64,000 nucleotides of DNA from Bacteroidales bacterium (GTDB lineage Bacteria; Bacteroidota; Bacteroidia; Bacteroidales; UBA1715), in the NCBI GenBank assembly GCA_024409235.1, contig JAKSUA010000001.1, positions 171,067 to 235,066 of the forward strand. Reading direction: 5' to 3'. Within the stretch, counting starts at the first letter, position 1; the number at the start of each line of letters is the position of its first letter. Shown one piece after another: positions 25,043-34,142 of the stretch. A program made the translations under genes and the position numbers. The notes under the pieces are model-generated. The model was not told the DNA's origin. It made no database searches and was given only the letters and a program-made list of their open reading frames with translations.

Positions 25043-26205
25043 TGGCTTCAATTTTAGTTGTTGACGACGAACGTGCAATCAGGAATTCTTTAAAAGAAAT
25101 CCTTGAGTATGAAGATTATAAAGTTGACATTGCAGAAAACGGAATGGAAGGTCTGCAGAAAGTTCAGAATGGCAAATTTGACTTAATCTTCTCCGACATT
25201 AAAATGCCAGAAATGGACGGAATCGCATTTCTTGAAGCTGTCTTAAAAGAACGAAATGATATTCCAGTGATTATGATGTCGGGACATGCGGAAATAGATA
25301 TTGCCGTAAAATCCATTAAAATGGGAGCATACGACTTCATTTCCAAGCCATTAGACATGAACAGAATTCTTGTTACCGTGCGCAACGCGTTGGACAAAAA
25401 GAATCTTGTACAGGAAACCACTATTTTAAAGAAAAAAGTGGCATCCAAATATCAAATGATAGGAGAATCTGAACCTCTCAAAAGAATTTTTGAAATTGTA
25501 GGAAAAGTTGCTCCAACCGACGCAAGAGTATTAATTACCGGACCTAACGGATCCGGAAAAGAACTTGTTGCCCGCGCACTACATGAACAAAGCAACCGAA
25601 AAGACGCTCCGTTCATTGAAGTTAACTGCGCAGCAATTCCATCCGAACTTATTGAAAGTGAACTATTTGGACACGAAAAAGGTGCATTTACCTCTGCAGT
25701 AAAAACACGAACTGGCAAATTTGAACAAGCTGATGGAGGCACTCTCTTTCTAGATGAAATTGGAGACATGAGTTTACCTGCACAAGCTAAAGTTTTACGC
25801 GCCCTACAAGAACAGAAAATAAGCCGAGTTGGAAGCGACAAAGACATTTCGGTTGATGTCCGCGTTATAGCTGCTACAAACAAAGACATGAAGGAAGAAA
25901 TTGACGAAAAAAGATTTCGTGAAGACTTATATCACCGTCTAAGTGTTATCTTAATAAAAGTTCCTTCGTTAGCAGACAGAATTGACGACATTCCACTACT
26001 TGCAGAACATTTCATAAATGAATCTTGTAAAGAAATGGGAGTTCCAAAGAAAACAATCTCTGCAAATGCGGTAAAAAAGCTACAAACTTATCCGTGGACA
26101 GGGAACATTCGAGAATTTAGAAATGTGATAGAACGTCTTGTAATTCTTAGCGGAAAAACTATTGAAGAAAACGACGTGGAATTATATACACAGCCTCTTG
26201 GTTGA
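25042..26205 (+). CDS. NtrC-like response regulator with AAA+ domain, no DNA-binding domain
   Basis: 387 residues from the ATG at 25042 (TAATG overlap with the kinase gene; a longer TTG reading is rejected). The receiver domain has Asp8, Asp9 and the phosphoacceptor Asp52, and the Lys in ISKPLD. The sigma-54 AAA+ domain has Walker A GPNGSGKE (167-174), Walker B LFLDEIGD and the R-finger region RFREDLYHRL. Two departures stand out: the sigma-54-contact loop reads GAFTSA (214-219) instead of GAFTGA, and the protein ends right after the AAA+ lid, without a Fis-type helix-turn-helix. Similar short regulators occur across Bacteroidetes. It may activate from solution or act without binding DNA. Confidence 0.87.
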   Translation: MASILVVDDERAIRNSLKEILEYEDYKVDIAENGMEGLQKVQNGKFDLIFSDIKMPEMDGIAFLEAVLKERNDIPVIMMSGHAEIDIAVKSIKMGAYDFISKPLDMNRILVTVRNALDKKNLVQETTILKKKVASKYQMIGESEPLKRIFEIVGKVAPTDARVLITGPNGSGKELVARALHEQSNRKDAPFIEVNCAAIPSELIESELFGHEKGAFTSAVKTRTGKFEQADGGTLFLDEIGDMSLPAQAKVLRALQEQKISRVGSDKDISVDVRVIAATNKDMKEEIDEKRFREDLYHRLSVILIKVPSLADRIDDIPLLAEHFINESCKEMGVPKKTISANAVKKLQTYPWTGNIREFRNVIERLVILSGKTIEENDVELYTQPLG

Positions 26206-26218
26206 TAATCATTTTTTT

Positions 26219-26226
26219 TACCTTTG
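26219..26226 (+). promoter_or_regulatory. -7 promoter box of lysC
   Basis: TACCTTTG matches TAnnTTTG, 19 bp before the lysC ATG at 26246; it rules out the longer TTG reading that begins upstream of it. Confidence 0.6.
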
Positions 26227-26245
26227 CGACACAAAAATTAATAAA

Positions 26246-27559
26246 ATGAAAGTATTAAAATTCGGAGGAACTTCTGTTGGTTCGCCAGAGAGAATGAAAA
26301 ATGTTTCCAAACTTATTACAGATGGAAATAAACAAATCGTGGTATTGTCGGCAATGTCGGGTACGACAAATAATCTTGTAGAAATTTCTGATTATTATAA
26401 AAAGGGAAATGCCGATGGTGCATCAAACCTTATCGGTGCGTTAGAAAAAAAATACGCAGGTGTTATTGAAGGTTTGTTGGAAACAGATACTTATCGCAAA
26501 AAAGCAACAGAAATCATTGCTCGTGAATGTGATGTAATTCGTTCGTTTGCAAATAAACAATTCAATGTGCAAGCAGAAAAAATGATTCTTGCCCGTGGTG
26601 AAATAATGTCAACAAACTTGGTTCAATTGTATCACGACGAAAACAATATTCAGTCTGTATTGTTGAACTCACTTGACTTTATGTTTGTTGATGCAGATGG
26701 CGAACCTGTAATGCAACTTATTGAAGAACAATTACAAAAGGTTCTAAGTAAATATCCTGACACAACTTTGTTTATTACACAAGGTTTTATTTGTACAAAT
26801 AATAAGAGCGAGGTTGATAACCTAAAACGTGGTGGTAGTGACTATTCTGCTTCTTTGATTGGTGCTGCAATCAATGCTGAAGTTGTTGAAATTTGGACTG
26901 ATATTGATGGAATCCACAATAATGACCCTCGTATCGTAAAAAATACTCATCCAATTGCAGAAATGTCTTTTGATGAAGCTGCAGAATTGGCTTATTTCGG
27001 TGCGAAGATTCTTCACCCATCTACAGTGCTTCCTGCTAAGGTAAAAAATATTCCTGTGTTGTTGAAAAACACAATGGAACCGCAAGCAAAAGGAACAACA
27101 ATTTCTAACAGAACAACAGGAACTGGCGTAAAAGCAATTGCAGCAAAAGATGGTTTAACTGCAATAAAAATTAAATCAGGTAGAATGTTGTTGGCATACG
27201 GTTTCTTATGCCGTGTGTTCGAAGTATTTGAAAAATACAAAACTCCAATTGACTTGATTACAACTTCGGAAGTTGCTATTTCATTGACAATCGATAAGAT
27301 TGACTATTTAGCTCAAATCGTTGATGAATTGAAAACTTTGGGAACAGTTGAAGTTGACAAAGATCAAACTATTATCTGTATTGTTGGTAATATGATTGCT
27401 GAAGAACAAGGTCATGCAGCAGAAGTTCTAAATTCATTAAAAGAGATTCCTGTTCGTATGATTTGCTATGGTGGTAGCGAACATAATATTTCTGTTCTTA
27501 TCGATACCAAAAATAAAGAGAAAGCATTAGTTGCTTTGAATGATAATTTATTTGCTTAA
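26246..27559 (+). CDS. lysC: Aspartate kinase (monofunctional)
   Basis: 437 residues. KFGGTSVGS (5-13), SAMSGTTN, ARGEIMST, TQGFIC and RGGSDYSASL outline the aspartate-kinase fold, followed by two C-terminal ACT domains for feedback control (from about residue 300; ITTSEVAISLTID). It phosphorylates aspartate at the head of the lysine, threonine and methionine pathway. There is no fused homoserine dehydrogenase. It stands alone between its own promoter and terminator. Codons end in T or A more often than in the preceding gene block, consistent with a separate transcription unit. Confidence 0.95.
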   Translation: MKVLKFGGTSVGSPERMKNVSKLITDGNKQIVVLSAMSGTTNNLVEISDYYKKGNADGASNLIGALEKKYAGVIEGLLETDTYRKKATEIIARECDVIRSFANKQFNVQAEKMILARGEIMSTNLVQLYHDENNIQSVLLNSLDFMFVDADGEPVMQLIEEQLQKVLSKYPDTTLFITQGFICTNNKSEVDNLKRGGSDYSASLIGAAINAEVVEIWTDIDGIHNNDPRIVKNTHPIAEMSFDEAAELAYFGAKILHPSTVLPAKVKNIPVLLKNTMEPQAKGTTISNRTTGTGVKAIAAKDGLTAIKIKSGRMLLAYGFLCRVFEVFEKYKTPIDLITTSEVAISLTIDKIDYLAQIVDELKTLGTVEVDKDQTIICIVGNMIAEEQGHAAEVLNSLKEIPVRMICYGGSEHNISVLIDTKNKEKALVALNDNLFA

Positions 27560-27585
27560 TCTTTTCTAAAGATATTCAAACGAAA

Positions 27586-27617
27586 AGCGGCGAACAATTT
27601 TGTTCGCCGCTTTTTTT
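27586..27617 (+). terminator. Terminator of lysC (possibly bidirectional)
   Basis: A perfect 10-bp stem (AGCGGCGAAC / GTTCGCCGCT) with a 6-nt loop, then seven T. It also lies just past the convergent hepT gene, with four T on that strand. Confidence 0.92.
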
Positions 27618-27999
27618 ATTTTAGTTCTTGTATGAAAAAATCTATTGCCTCTTGTAATGGTTGCAAGTCATTTTTGATAGTATGTAAAACTAACTCTGCA
27701 TCAATATCAAAATATCCATGTGCGATGTGATTTCGCATACCGATAATTTCATTCCATGGTATCTCTGCTTTTCTATTTAGAAGTTGTTGCTTGGTAAGTG
27801 TATCTATTTTCTTGAATCCTTCACCAATGGCTTCTATAAGCATACAGCTTGCAGCAAGTTTTTGCATTCCTTCCGAACTATTATAGTAGTCATTTTCAGA
27901 ATTAACTGGTTGATTCCATTCTTGCAAGTTCGATATAGCGTTTTTAATTTGATTTAATATCGACAAAACAAGATCACGCTCTGAAGATTGTAATTCCAT
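27616..27999 (-). CDS. hepT: HepT-like (DUF86) ribonuclease toxin
   Basis: 127 residues, all-helical, with the HEPN catalytic motif R-x4-H-x-Y as RNHIAHGY (Arg89, His94, Tyr96). HepT proteins are the toxins of MntA/HepT systems: RNA cleavage by the HEPN domain is blocked when the MntA nucleotidyltransferase adds AMP to the motif tyrosine. The gene overlaps the upstream MntA-type gene by 26 bp, the usual order for this family. Confidence 0.92.
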   Translation of the reverse strand: MELQSSERDLVLSILNQIKNAISNLQEWNQPVNSENDYYNSSEGMQKLAASCMLIEAIGEGFKKIDTLTKQQLLNRKAEIPWNEIIGMRNHIAHGYFDIDAELVLHTIKNDLQPLQEAIDFFIQELK

Positions 28000-28273
28000 C
28001 TTTTTCTATTTGTTTTTTTAAGAATGGATTAAGATTTGTATGATCTCTTACAAGGTCCACAGAACATTGTAAAATAGATTCTAAGTATTGTTTAGCACCA
28101 ACAACTAAAAACATTTGTGCTGGCATTTGTACAAAAATATCAATATCGCTCCCTTCTGTAAACTCATTACGAGCAACAGAACCAAAAACTGTCAAAGATT
28201 GTATTGCAAACTTCTCTTGTAAAACATCTTTGTTCGCTTCTAGTAACCCAATATATTGACTATTTGTTCGCAT
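27974..28273 (-). CDS. mntA: MntA-like minimal nucleotidyltransferase antitoxin
   Basis: 99 residues. The nucleotidyltransferase motif is complete: GSVAR (31-35) followed by SDIDIFV (Asp43 and Asp45). It is expected to AMPylate and inactivate the HepT toxin encoded directly downstream. The ATG at 28273 lies about 5 nt after the predicted transcription start. Confidence 0.92.
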   Translation of the reverse strand: MRTNSQYIGLLEANKDVLQEKFAIQSLTVFGSVARNEFTEGSDIDIFVQMPAQMFLVVGAKQYLESILQCSVDLVRDHTNLNPFLKKQIEKDGITIFRA

Positions 28274-28281
28274 ATCTTTTA

Positions 28282-28289
28282 CAAAGATA
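28282..28289 (-). promoter_or_regulatory. -7 promoter box of the mntA-hepT pair
   Basis: TATCTTTG on the minus strand matches TAnnTTTG. It ends 8 nt before the mntA ATG, predicting a very short leader. Confidence 0.55.
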
Positions 28290-28457
28290 TATTTTGAAAA
28301 ATAAAAAAACTATAAAAAAAGATTATTTAATTATTTCTCTTTTCAATATGCTTGTTTTCCCTTTGCTTTCGTAAATGATTATTAGTCTTTTGTGTTGCTC
28401 AAAGATAGTTTTTTTTGTTATTAAACAAAGAACGGCGAACAATCTTCTTCTTTTTTG

Positions 28458-28465
28458 TATTTTTG
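28458..28465 (+). promoter_or_regulatory. -7 promoter box of ahcY
   Basis: TATTTTTG matches TAnnTTTG, 21 bp before the ATG. Confidence 0.55.
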
Positions 28466-28486
28466 CACCAGTAAAAACAAAATAAT

Positions 28487-29920
<1,434 letters not shown>

Positions 29921-29943
29921 TCAGATTTTTATTTGTTAGTATA

Positions 29944-29970
29944 GGGCGGAAGTTTCTCCGCCCTTGTTTG
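29944..29970 (+). terminator. Terminator of ahcY
   Basis: A 7-bp GC-rich stem (GGGCGGA / TCCGCCC) with a 6-nt loop, followed by a T-rich stretch. Confidence 0.8.
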
Positions 29971-30105
29971 TATATGTTCTCAAATAAAAATTATGTGACT
30001 GTTGTCGCTTCGGTTTTTTTATATGTTATTTGAGAGATAAAAATTGACAATCGTTGTAACCAATTGTTATATTTAATGTCTATGTATAAATATTCATTTT
30101 TTTGA

Positions 30106-32565
30106 ATGGCGCGTTTCTTGTCTTTCATAGTATTGTGGTTTTGTTGTTTACTTTGTAGCGCAGGTGAAATAACGACTTCTAATTTGAACCAGTTTTTTAA
30201 TGCAGAAACAGGTACCTATACTATTCCCGCCGGTGATGTGGTAACTCTTACTGCTGATTTCTCAATAAACCCGGGAGAAATTTTAGATGTCTATGGAGAA
30301 CTAAAATTGAATTATTCAGGTAAACCAACTTTAACAAATGCAGGTTCTGTTGTTGTTCACGATGGTGCCATATTATCAACATTTAATTTTGCCAATGGTG
30401 GAACAGTAAATTTTGAAGAACATGCAACTCTTTCTATTTCTAATAATTTGACGAGTAATGCAGGCGGAGTTTTTACACTTGCTGAAAATCAGAAGATTTC
30501 GGTCAAATATATGACATATAACGGAGGAGTAATTTCTGGTCCGGAATCGTCATTGATTACTGTTACAGAAAAAATGGCAAATAATGGAACATTGACAATA
30601 GACGATGGTTTTAAAGTCAATATTGTAAAGGTGTTGGAGAATAGAGGAACCATAAATATTAATACGGATTTTCGTATTTCTGGTACAGTAACGAATAATA
30701 GCGAAAAAACTATTGTTGTTTCATTAGGTTCTTCTTTAACTCTTGCTAATACTTTCACAAATAATGGAACATTGAAAGGTGAAGATGGTTCCTATGTTAC
30801 AATTAAAGATTTGACTAATAACGGAACCATCACTATTGGTGAAAATGCTGCGGTTAAAGTCTCTGATGGTGCAACAAATAATAGTAGTGGAACGATTACA
30901 GTTGCATCAGGCTCCTCTATAACTTGCGACCACAATCTAAGCAATAGTGGAACTGTTACTCTTAATAAAAATGCAAATGTTACTGTTTCTGGTACTTTGA
31001 CTAACAATAAAACATTGAAAGTTGAAGAAGGTTCTAATGTTTCAACCAAAAATTTGACAAATAGCGGAACCATTAGTTTTTATGAAAATACAACAGTTTC
31101 TGTTTCTGGTGCTGTAACAAATAATAGTAGTGGAGCAATTACCGTTTCATCAGGATCATCTCTAACTGTTGCTAGTACTGTAACCAATAGCGGAACACTT
31201 ACTCTTAATAAAAATGCATCAGTTGCTATTTCTGGTGATGTGAAAAATAATAGTGGTGGGAAAATTACTGTTTTGTCTGACGCTATTTTTACAGTTGCGG
31301 ACAAGAAAATATTAACCAATTATGAGAATGGTACTATTACTATAAATGGCGGAACATTAGAAACATATAATCTTTGTAATATGGGAGATATATCTGTTGT
31401 TTCCAATACAAATCTTGCTTATTTGCATGTAAAATCTCAATTTTATAATATAAGTAACGAAAGTAGCGATAGACATGATAAAAATTATTCTGGTCCACAA
31501 GGCCGCTTGTATTTAAGTAATTCTGTGTTTCAAGTAGATGAAAAATTGTGGGTTGGCGAAGATCAAACGCATTTGGTGGATAGAGGAATAATTGTTGATG
31601 GTGACGGCGATACATATATTCTCGTCAATGATATGGTACACACTAGTGTGGGTAAGAATTGGTTGACGGTGAAAAACAATTCAGAGTTGTATCTTATCAC
31701 GAGTGTTAGTAATAGTTATGCAGGCATAGACCCGGGAACCGCTGCAACTAAATATAATGATGATAATAAGGTTTGGGAATTTGTTGATAGAAATGGGAAA
31801 AAAGATGAGGTGTTTGTTGAAGGAGATTACACCTATTATAAAATAACTGATGGGAAAAATGTAACAGGGATGAGTAATGGTAATCATCCAAATCTATATT
31901 TAAAAGTTCCGAATAATATACATATTAGTGGAGGTATACACAAAGGAGGCTATGAAGACATGTATACGCCAGAAAATGATAAAACTATATCTGTAATCAA
32001 TAAAGAGTATAATGAAATTTGGCGTAATACCATATCTTCTTTATTGCCGGTGGAATTGGAATCTTTTGAAGTTGTACAATCTAATACAAATATTGATTTC
32101 GTTTGGAGTACAGCTTCCGAAGAAAATACTCAATTATTTGAGGTGCAATATTCGTTTGATGGTGTTCATTTTAATACAATAGCAAATGTTGATGCATACG
32201 GAACAACTTCGGAAAGACATATTTATTCGACTTCGGTTTCTTCTGAGAAATTTCCAGTAGATTTAGTGTACTTTAGATTGAAAATGGTTGATAATGATGC
32301 AAGTTACCAGTATTCGAATGTTGTTAGTGTGGTACTTGACTCAAATGCTGAAACACTTACGGTATATCCAAATCCTGCGTCAGAATACATAACCATTTCT
32401 GGCAATTTTAAATCTGCCGTAGTTGTTGATAGGTCAGGTAGAAATGTAGCTGTCCAACCAATGTCAGCAAATATGTTAAATATCGCAGGTTTGTCTGTAG
32501 GAACATATTATGTAGTTGTAACAACAGACAACGGTAAAACGGTCTTGCCGTTTGTGAAGGAGTAA
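30106..32565 (+). CDS. Large repetitive secreted protein with T9SS type A sorting domain
   Basis: 819 residues. Signal peptide at 1-19. From about 60 to 430 the protein is made of short degenerate repeats of the type NNGTLTI...ENASVTVSG...TNNSSGTITV, likely a right-handed beta-helix or stacked beta-solenoid. The DNA shows the longest copies about 240 bp apart (around 30868 and 31108). Residues 645-745 contain the LPVELESFEV...WSTASEENTQLFEVQ module typical of T9SS cargo. The end has VYPNPASEYI and GTYYVVVTTDNGKTVLPF, the type A C-terminal tail. It is probably exported by T9SS and attached to the surface. A near-match promoter box (TATATTTA) lies at 30068-30075. Function is unknown; adhesin is a guess. 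Confidence 0.75.
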   Translation: MARFLSFIVLWFCCLLCSAGEITTSNLNQFFNAETGTYTIPAGDVVTLTADFSINPGEILDVYGELKLNYSGKPTLTNAGSVVVHDGAILSTFNFANGGTVNFEEHATLSISNNLTSNAGGVFTLAENQKISVKYMTYNGGVISGPESSLITVTEKMANNGTLTIDDGFKVNIVKVLENRGTININTDFRISGTVTNNSEKTIVVSLGSSLTLANTFTNNGTLKGEDGSYVTIKDLTNNGTITIGENAAVKVSDGATNNSSGTITVASGSSITCDHNLSNSGTVTLNKNANVTVSGTLTNNKTLKVEEGSNVSTKNLTNSGTISFYENTTVSVSGAVTNNSSGAITVSSGSSLTVASTVTNSGTLTLNKNASVAISGDVKNNSGGKITVLSDAIFTVADKKILTNYENGTITINGGTLETYNLCNMGDISVVSNTNLAYLHVKSQFYNISNESSDRHDKNYSGPQGRLYLSNSVFQVDEKLWVGEDQTHLVDRGIIVDGDGDTYILVNDMVHTSVGKNWLTVKNNSELYLITSVSNSYAGIDPGTAATKYNDDNKVWEFVDRNGKKDEVFVEGDYTYYKITDGKNVTGMSNGNHPNLYLKVPNNIHISGGIHKGGYEDMYTPENDKTISVINKEYNEIWRNTISSLLPVELESFEVVQSNTNIDFVWSTASEENTQLFEVQYSFDGVHFNTIANVDAYGTTSERHIYSTSVSSEKFPVDLVYFRLKMVDNDASYQYSNVVSVVLDSNAETLTVYPNPASEYITISGNFKSAVVVDRSGRNVAVQPMSANMLNIAGLSVGTYYVVVTTDNGKTVLPFVKE

Positions 32566-32617
32566 TGTTATAATTCCCAAATTATATTCGCGTAGTTCCT
32601 TAATTATCAAAATTTTG

Positions 32618-32625
32618 TATATTTG
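32618..32625 (+). promoter_or_regulatory. -7 promoter box of the truncated BspA-like gene
   Basis: TATATTTG matches TAnnTTTG upstream of the gene remnant. It could now drive the IS transposase ORFs. Confidence 0.5.
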
Positions 32626-32644
32626 AAAAACGAAATTTATGATT

Positions 32645-32799
32645 ATGAAACATTTTATTACTCTTGCGTTTACGGCATTGTTGAGCATTTCTGCTTTAGC
32701 ACAAACAAAAATCAATGGTATTTATTACAACTTAGATGACGAGACAAAAACAGCATCTGTTGCAAATAAGCCAAGCGATTTATATAAAGGTGATATCCC
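32645..32799 (+). pseudogene. 5' remnant of a BspA-type leucine-rich-repeat surface protein
   Basis: Only the signal peptide (MKHFITLAFTALLSISALAQ) and about 30 mature residues remain. TKINGIYYNLDDETKTASV, followed by a Tyr-Lys-Gly-Asp-Ile, is the standard opening of Bacteroidales BspA-like leucine-rich-repeat proteins, which normally continues as GDIVIP. The frame runs into the left inverted repeat of an IS element and stops at 32833. No LRR sequence follows the element's right end, so the rest of the gene has been lost, not just displaced. An in-frame ATG two codons upstream (32639) is also possible. Confidence 0.7.
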
Positions 32800-32834
32800 G
32801 TCCAAAAATAGCGTTACAAAAAAAGTAACGTAAA

Positions 32835-33251
32835 ATGGAAACAAAAGAAAAACAGTACGTTAAACGTACACAAAAAGACTACCCAATGTCTTTTAAATTG
32901 TCTGTAGTAAAAGAATTTGAGACAGGCGTAGTCAGCCTAAACGAATTGTCAAAGAAGTATGGAATACAAGGAAGCCATACAATACGTACATGGATAAATA
33001 AATATGGTACCTTTGACTGGCAAAACAGAGTGATAAATCCAATGGCAAAAACAAAAGTTCAGGAGTTGTTAGAACTCCGAGAAAAACTCAAAGTGTTAGA
33101 ACGTAAAAATGCGCGATTAGAAAAGGAATTAGAAGTGCAGGATTTAAAGGCAAGTTTCTTTGATTTAATGATAGACATCGCAGAAGAGGAATATGGAGTG
33201 GACATAAGAAAAAAATGTTCTCCCGAACAGCAAAAAAATGTAAGGAAGTAA
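32835..33251 (+). CDS. IS3-family transposase OrfA (helix-turn-helix protein)
   Basis: 138 residues. A helix-turn-helix (about residues 17-55; MSFKLSVVKEFETG, then ELSKKYGI and TIRTWINKYG) is followed by a leucine-zipper-like coiled coil (ELREKLKVLERKNARLEKEL). This is the DNA-recognition half of IS3 transposases. Near the end, the slippery run of seven A at about 33233-33239 precedes the overlap with orfB and would permit the -1 frameshift that makes the OrfAB fusion; orfB is indeed in the -1 frame. Confidence 0.88.
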   Translation: METKEKQYVKRTQKDYPMSFKLSVVKEFETGVVSLNELSKKYGIQGSHTIRTWINKYGTFDWQNRVINPMAKTKVQELLELREKLKVLERKNARLEKELEVQDLKASFFDLMIDIAEEEYGVDIRKKCSPEQQKNVRK

Positions 33252-34059
33252 AAGGAACTTCATTAAGTAAAATCTGCGCACTGTTCGGGATAAGTCGGCA
33301 GAAATATTATCGTTTCCAATGGAAGGAGCAAAGTAGTAAGACAAAGGCAGAAAAGGTAGTGGAACTAGTAAGTGAAGTGCGACAAACCATGCCGAGAATC
33401 GGGACAAGGAAGCTTCAAATCATATGTTAATCACCCCATATAGAAGTTACCATGTAACGACAAACTCCCATCATCGCTTCCATAAATATAAAAACCTAAT
33501 TGCGGAAATGCCCATCACTCATCCGGAGCAAGTGTGGGTGTCGGATATCACTTATATAGGTAACAGAACGAATAACATGTACCTCTCGTTGATAACGGAT
33601 GCCTATTCAAAGAAGATAGTGGGTTATAATTTATCAAACAGTCTTTGTACGGAAGGCTCTTTATTTGCACTAAAAATGGCTCAGTCAAGCCGAAAATACA
33701 AAAACAATGATTTAATCCATCATTCAGACAGAGGTATACAATATTGTTCTGATTCATATCAAAAATTATTGAAGCGATATCATATAAAGCCAAGCATGAC
33801 AGAATCTTACGACCCATATGCAAATGCGGTTGCGGAAAGGATAAATGGAATCTTAAAGCAAGAATTTCTATTGGAAGAACTTAATTTGCCTTTAAATGAC
33901 ATGAAAAAAGTCATAAAGGAATGCGTTGAAATATATAACAAGCAAAGGCCACATTCGTCTTGCCTGTATCACACTCCAGAATGGATGCATAACCAACGAG
34001 GTTGTCCAATAAAAACATATAGAAAAACAAAAATCACAACAGATCGAAATCTGCTGTGA
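33215..34059 (+). pseudogene. IS3-family transposase OrfB, broken by an internal deletion and frameshift
   Basis: The N-terminal part (33215-33430) reads through LCALFGISRQKYYR-type sequence to MPRIGTRKL, then hits a stop in QIIC. The rve integrase part (33424-34059, 211 residues) starts in another frame at HMLITP. In intact relatives roughly 25-30 residues separate these two points, so a small deletion with frame change has occurred near 33420. The catalytic DDE residues survive in the second part: Asp in WVSDITYI, Asp in HHSDRGIQY and Glu in AERINGILKQ. The element should therefore be unable to move by itself. Confidence 0.8.
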
Positions 34060-34060
34060 T
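34033..34060 (+). terminator. Hairpin at the end of orfB
   Basis: A 12-bp inverted repeat (ATCACAACAGAT / ATCTGCTGTGAT, one mismatch) with a 4-nt loop spans the orfB stop codon and is followed by a T-rich stretch. It is probably the IS terminator. Confidence 0.55.
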
Positions 34061-34142
34061 TTATTAATTATTTTTGTCCTATAAAAACTGTAACGCTATT
34101 TTAGGACTAGACATCTGTGTTAAAGTTCTATTGCTATAATAC

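Larger units (their letters stand above)
32800..34107 (+). mobile_element. IS3-family insertion sequence, decayed
   Basis: About 1.3 kb, bounded by 18-bp inverted repeats: 32800-32817 and 34090-34107, with one mismatch in GTCC(A/T)AAAATAGCGTTAC. Weaker symmetry continues 8-10 bp outward, so the exact tips are uncertain. It carries orfA and a broken orfB in the usual overlapping arrangement. No target-site duplication is visible (flanks ATCCC and TAGAC). The right end also holds a GTCCTA...TAGGAC subterminal repeat (34076-34107), and the left end a CGTTAC/GTAACG hairpin (32812-32830). Confidence 0.85.

Noticed and set aside
28323..28486. Long open frame on the minus strand before ahcY (to 28619) as a gene.
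   Set aside because: It runs through the ahcY promoter and coding region, with no family resemblance and no start signal.
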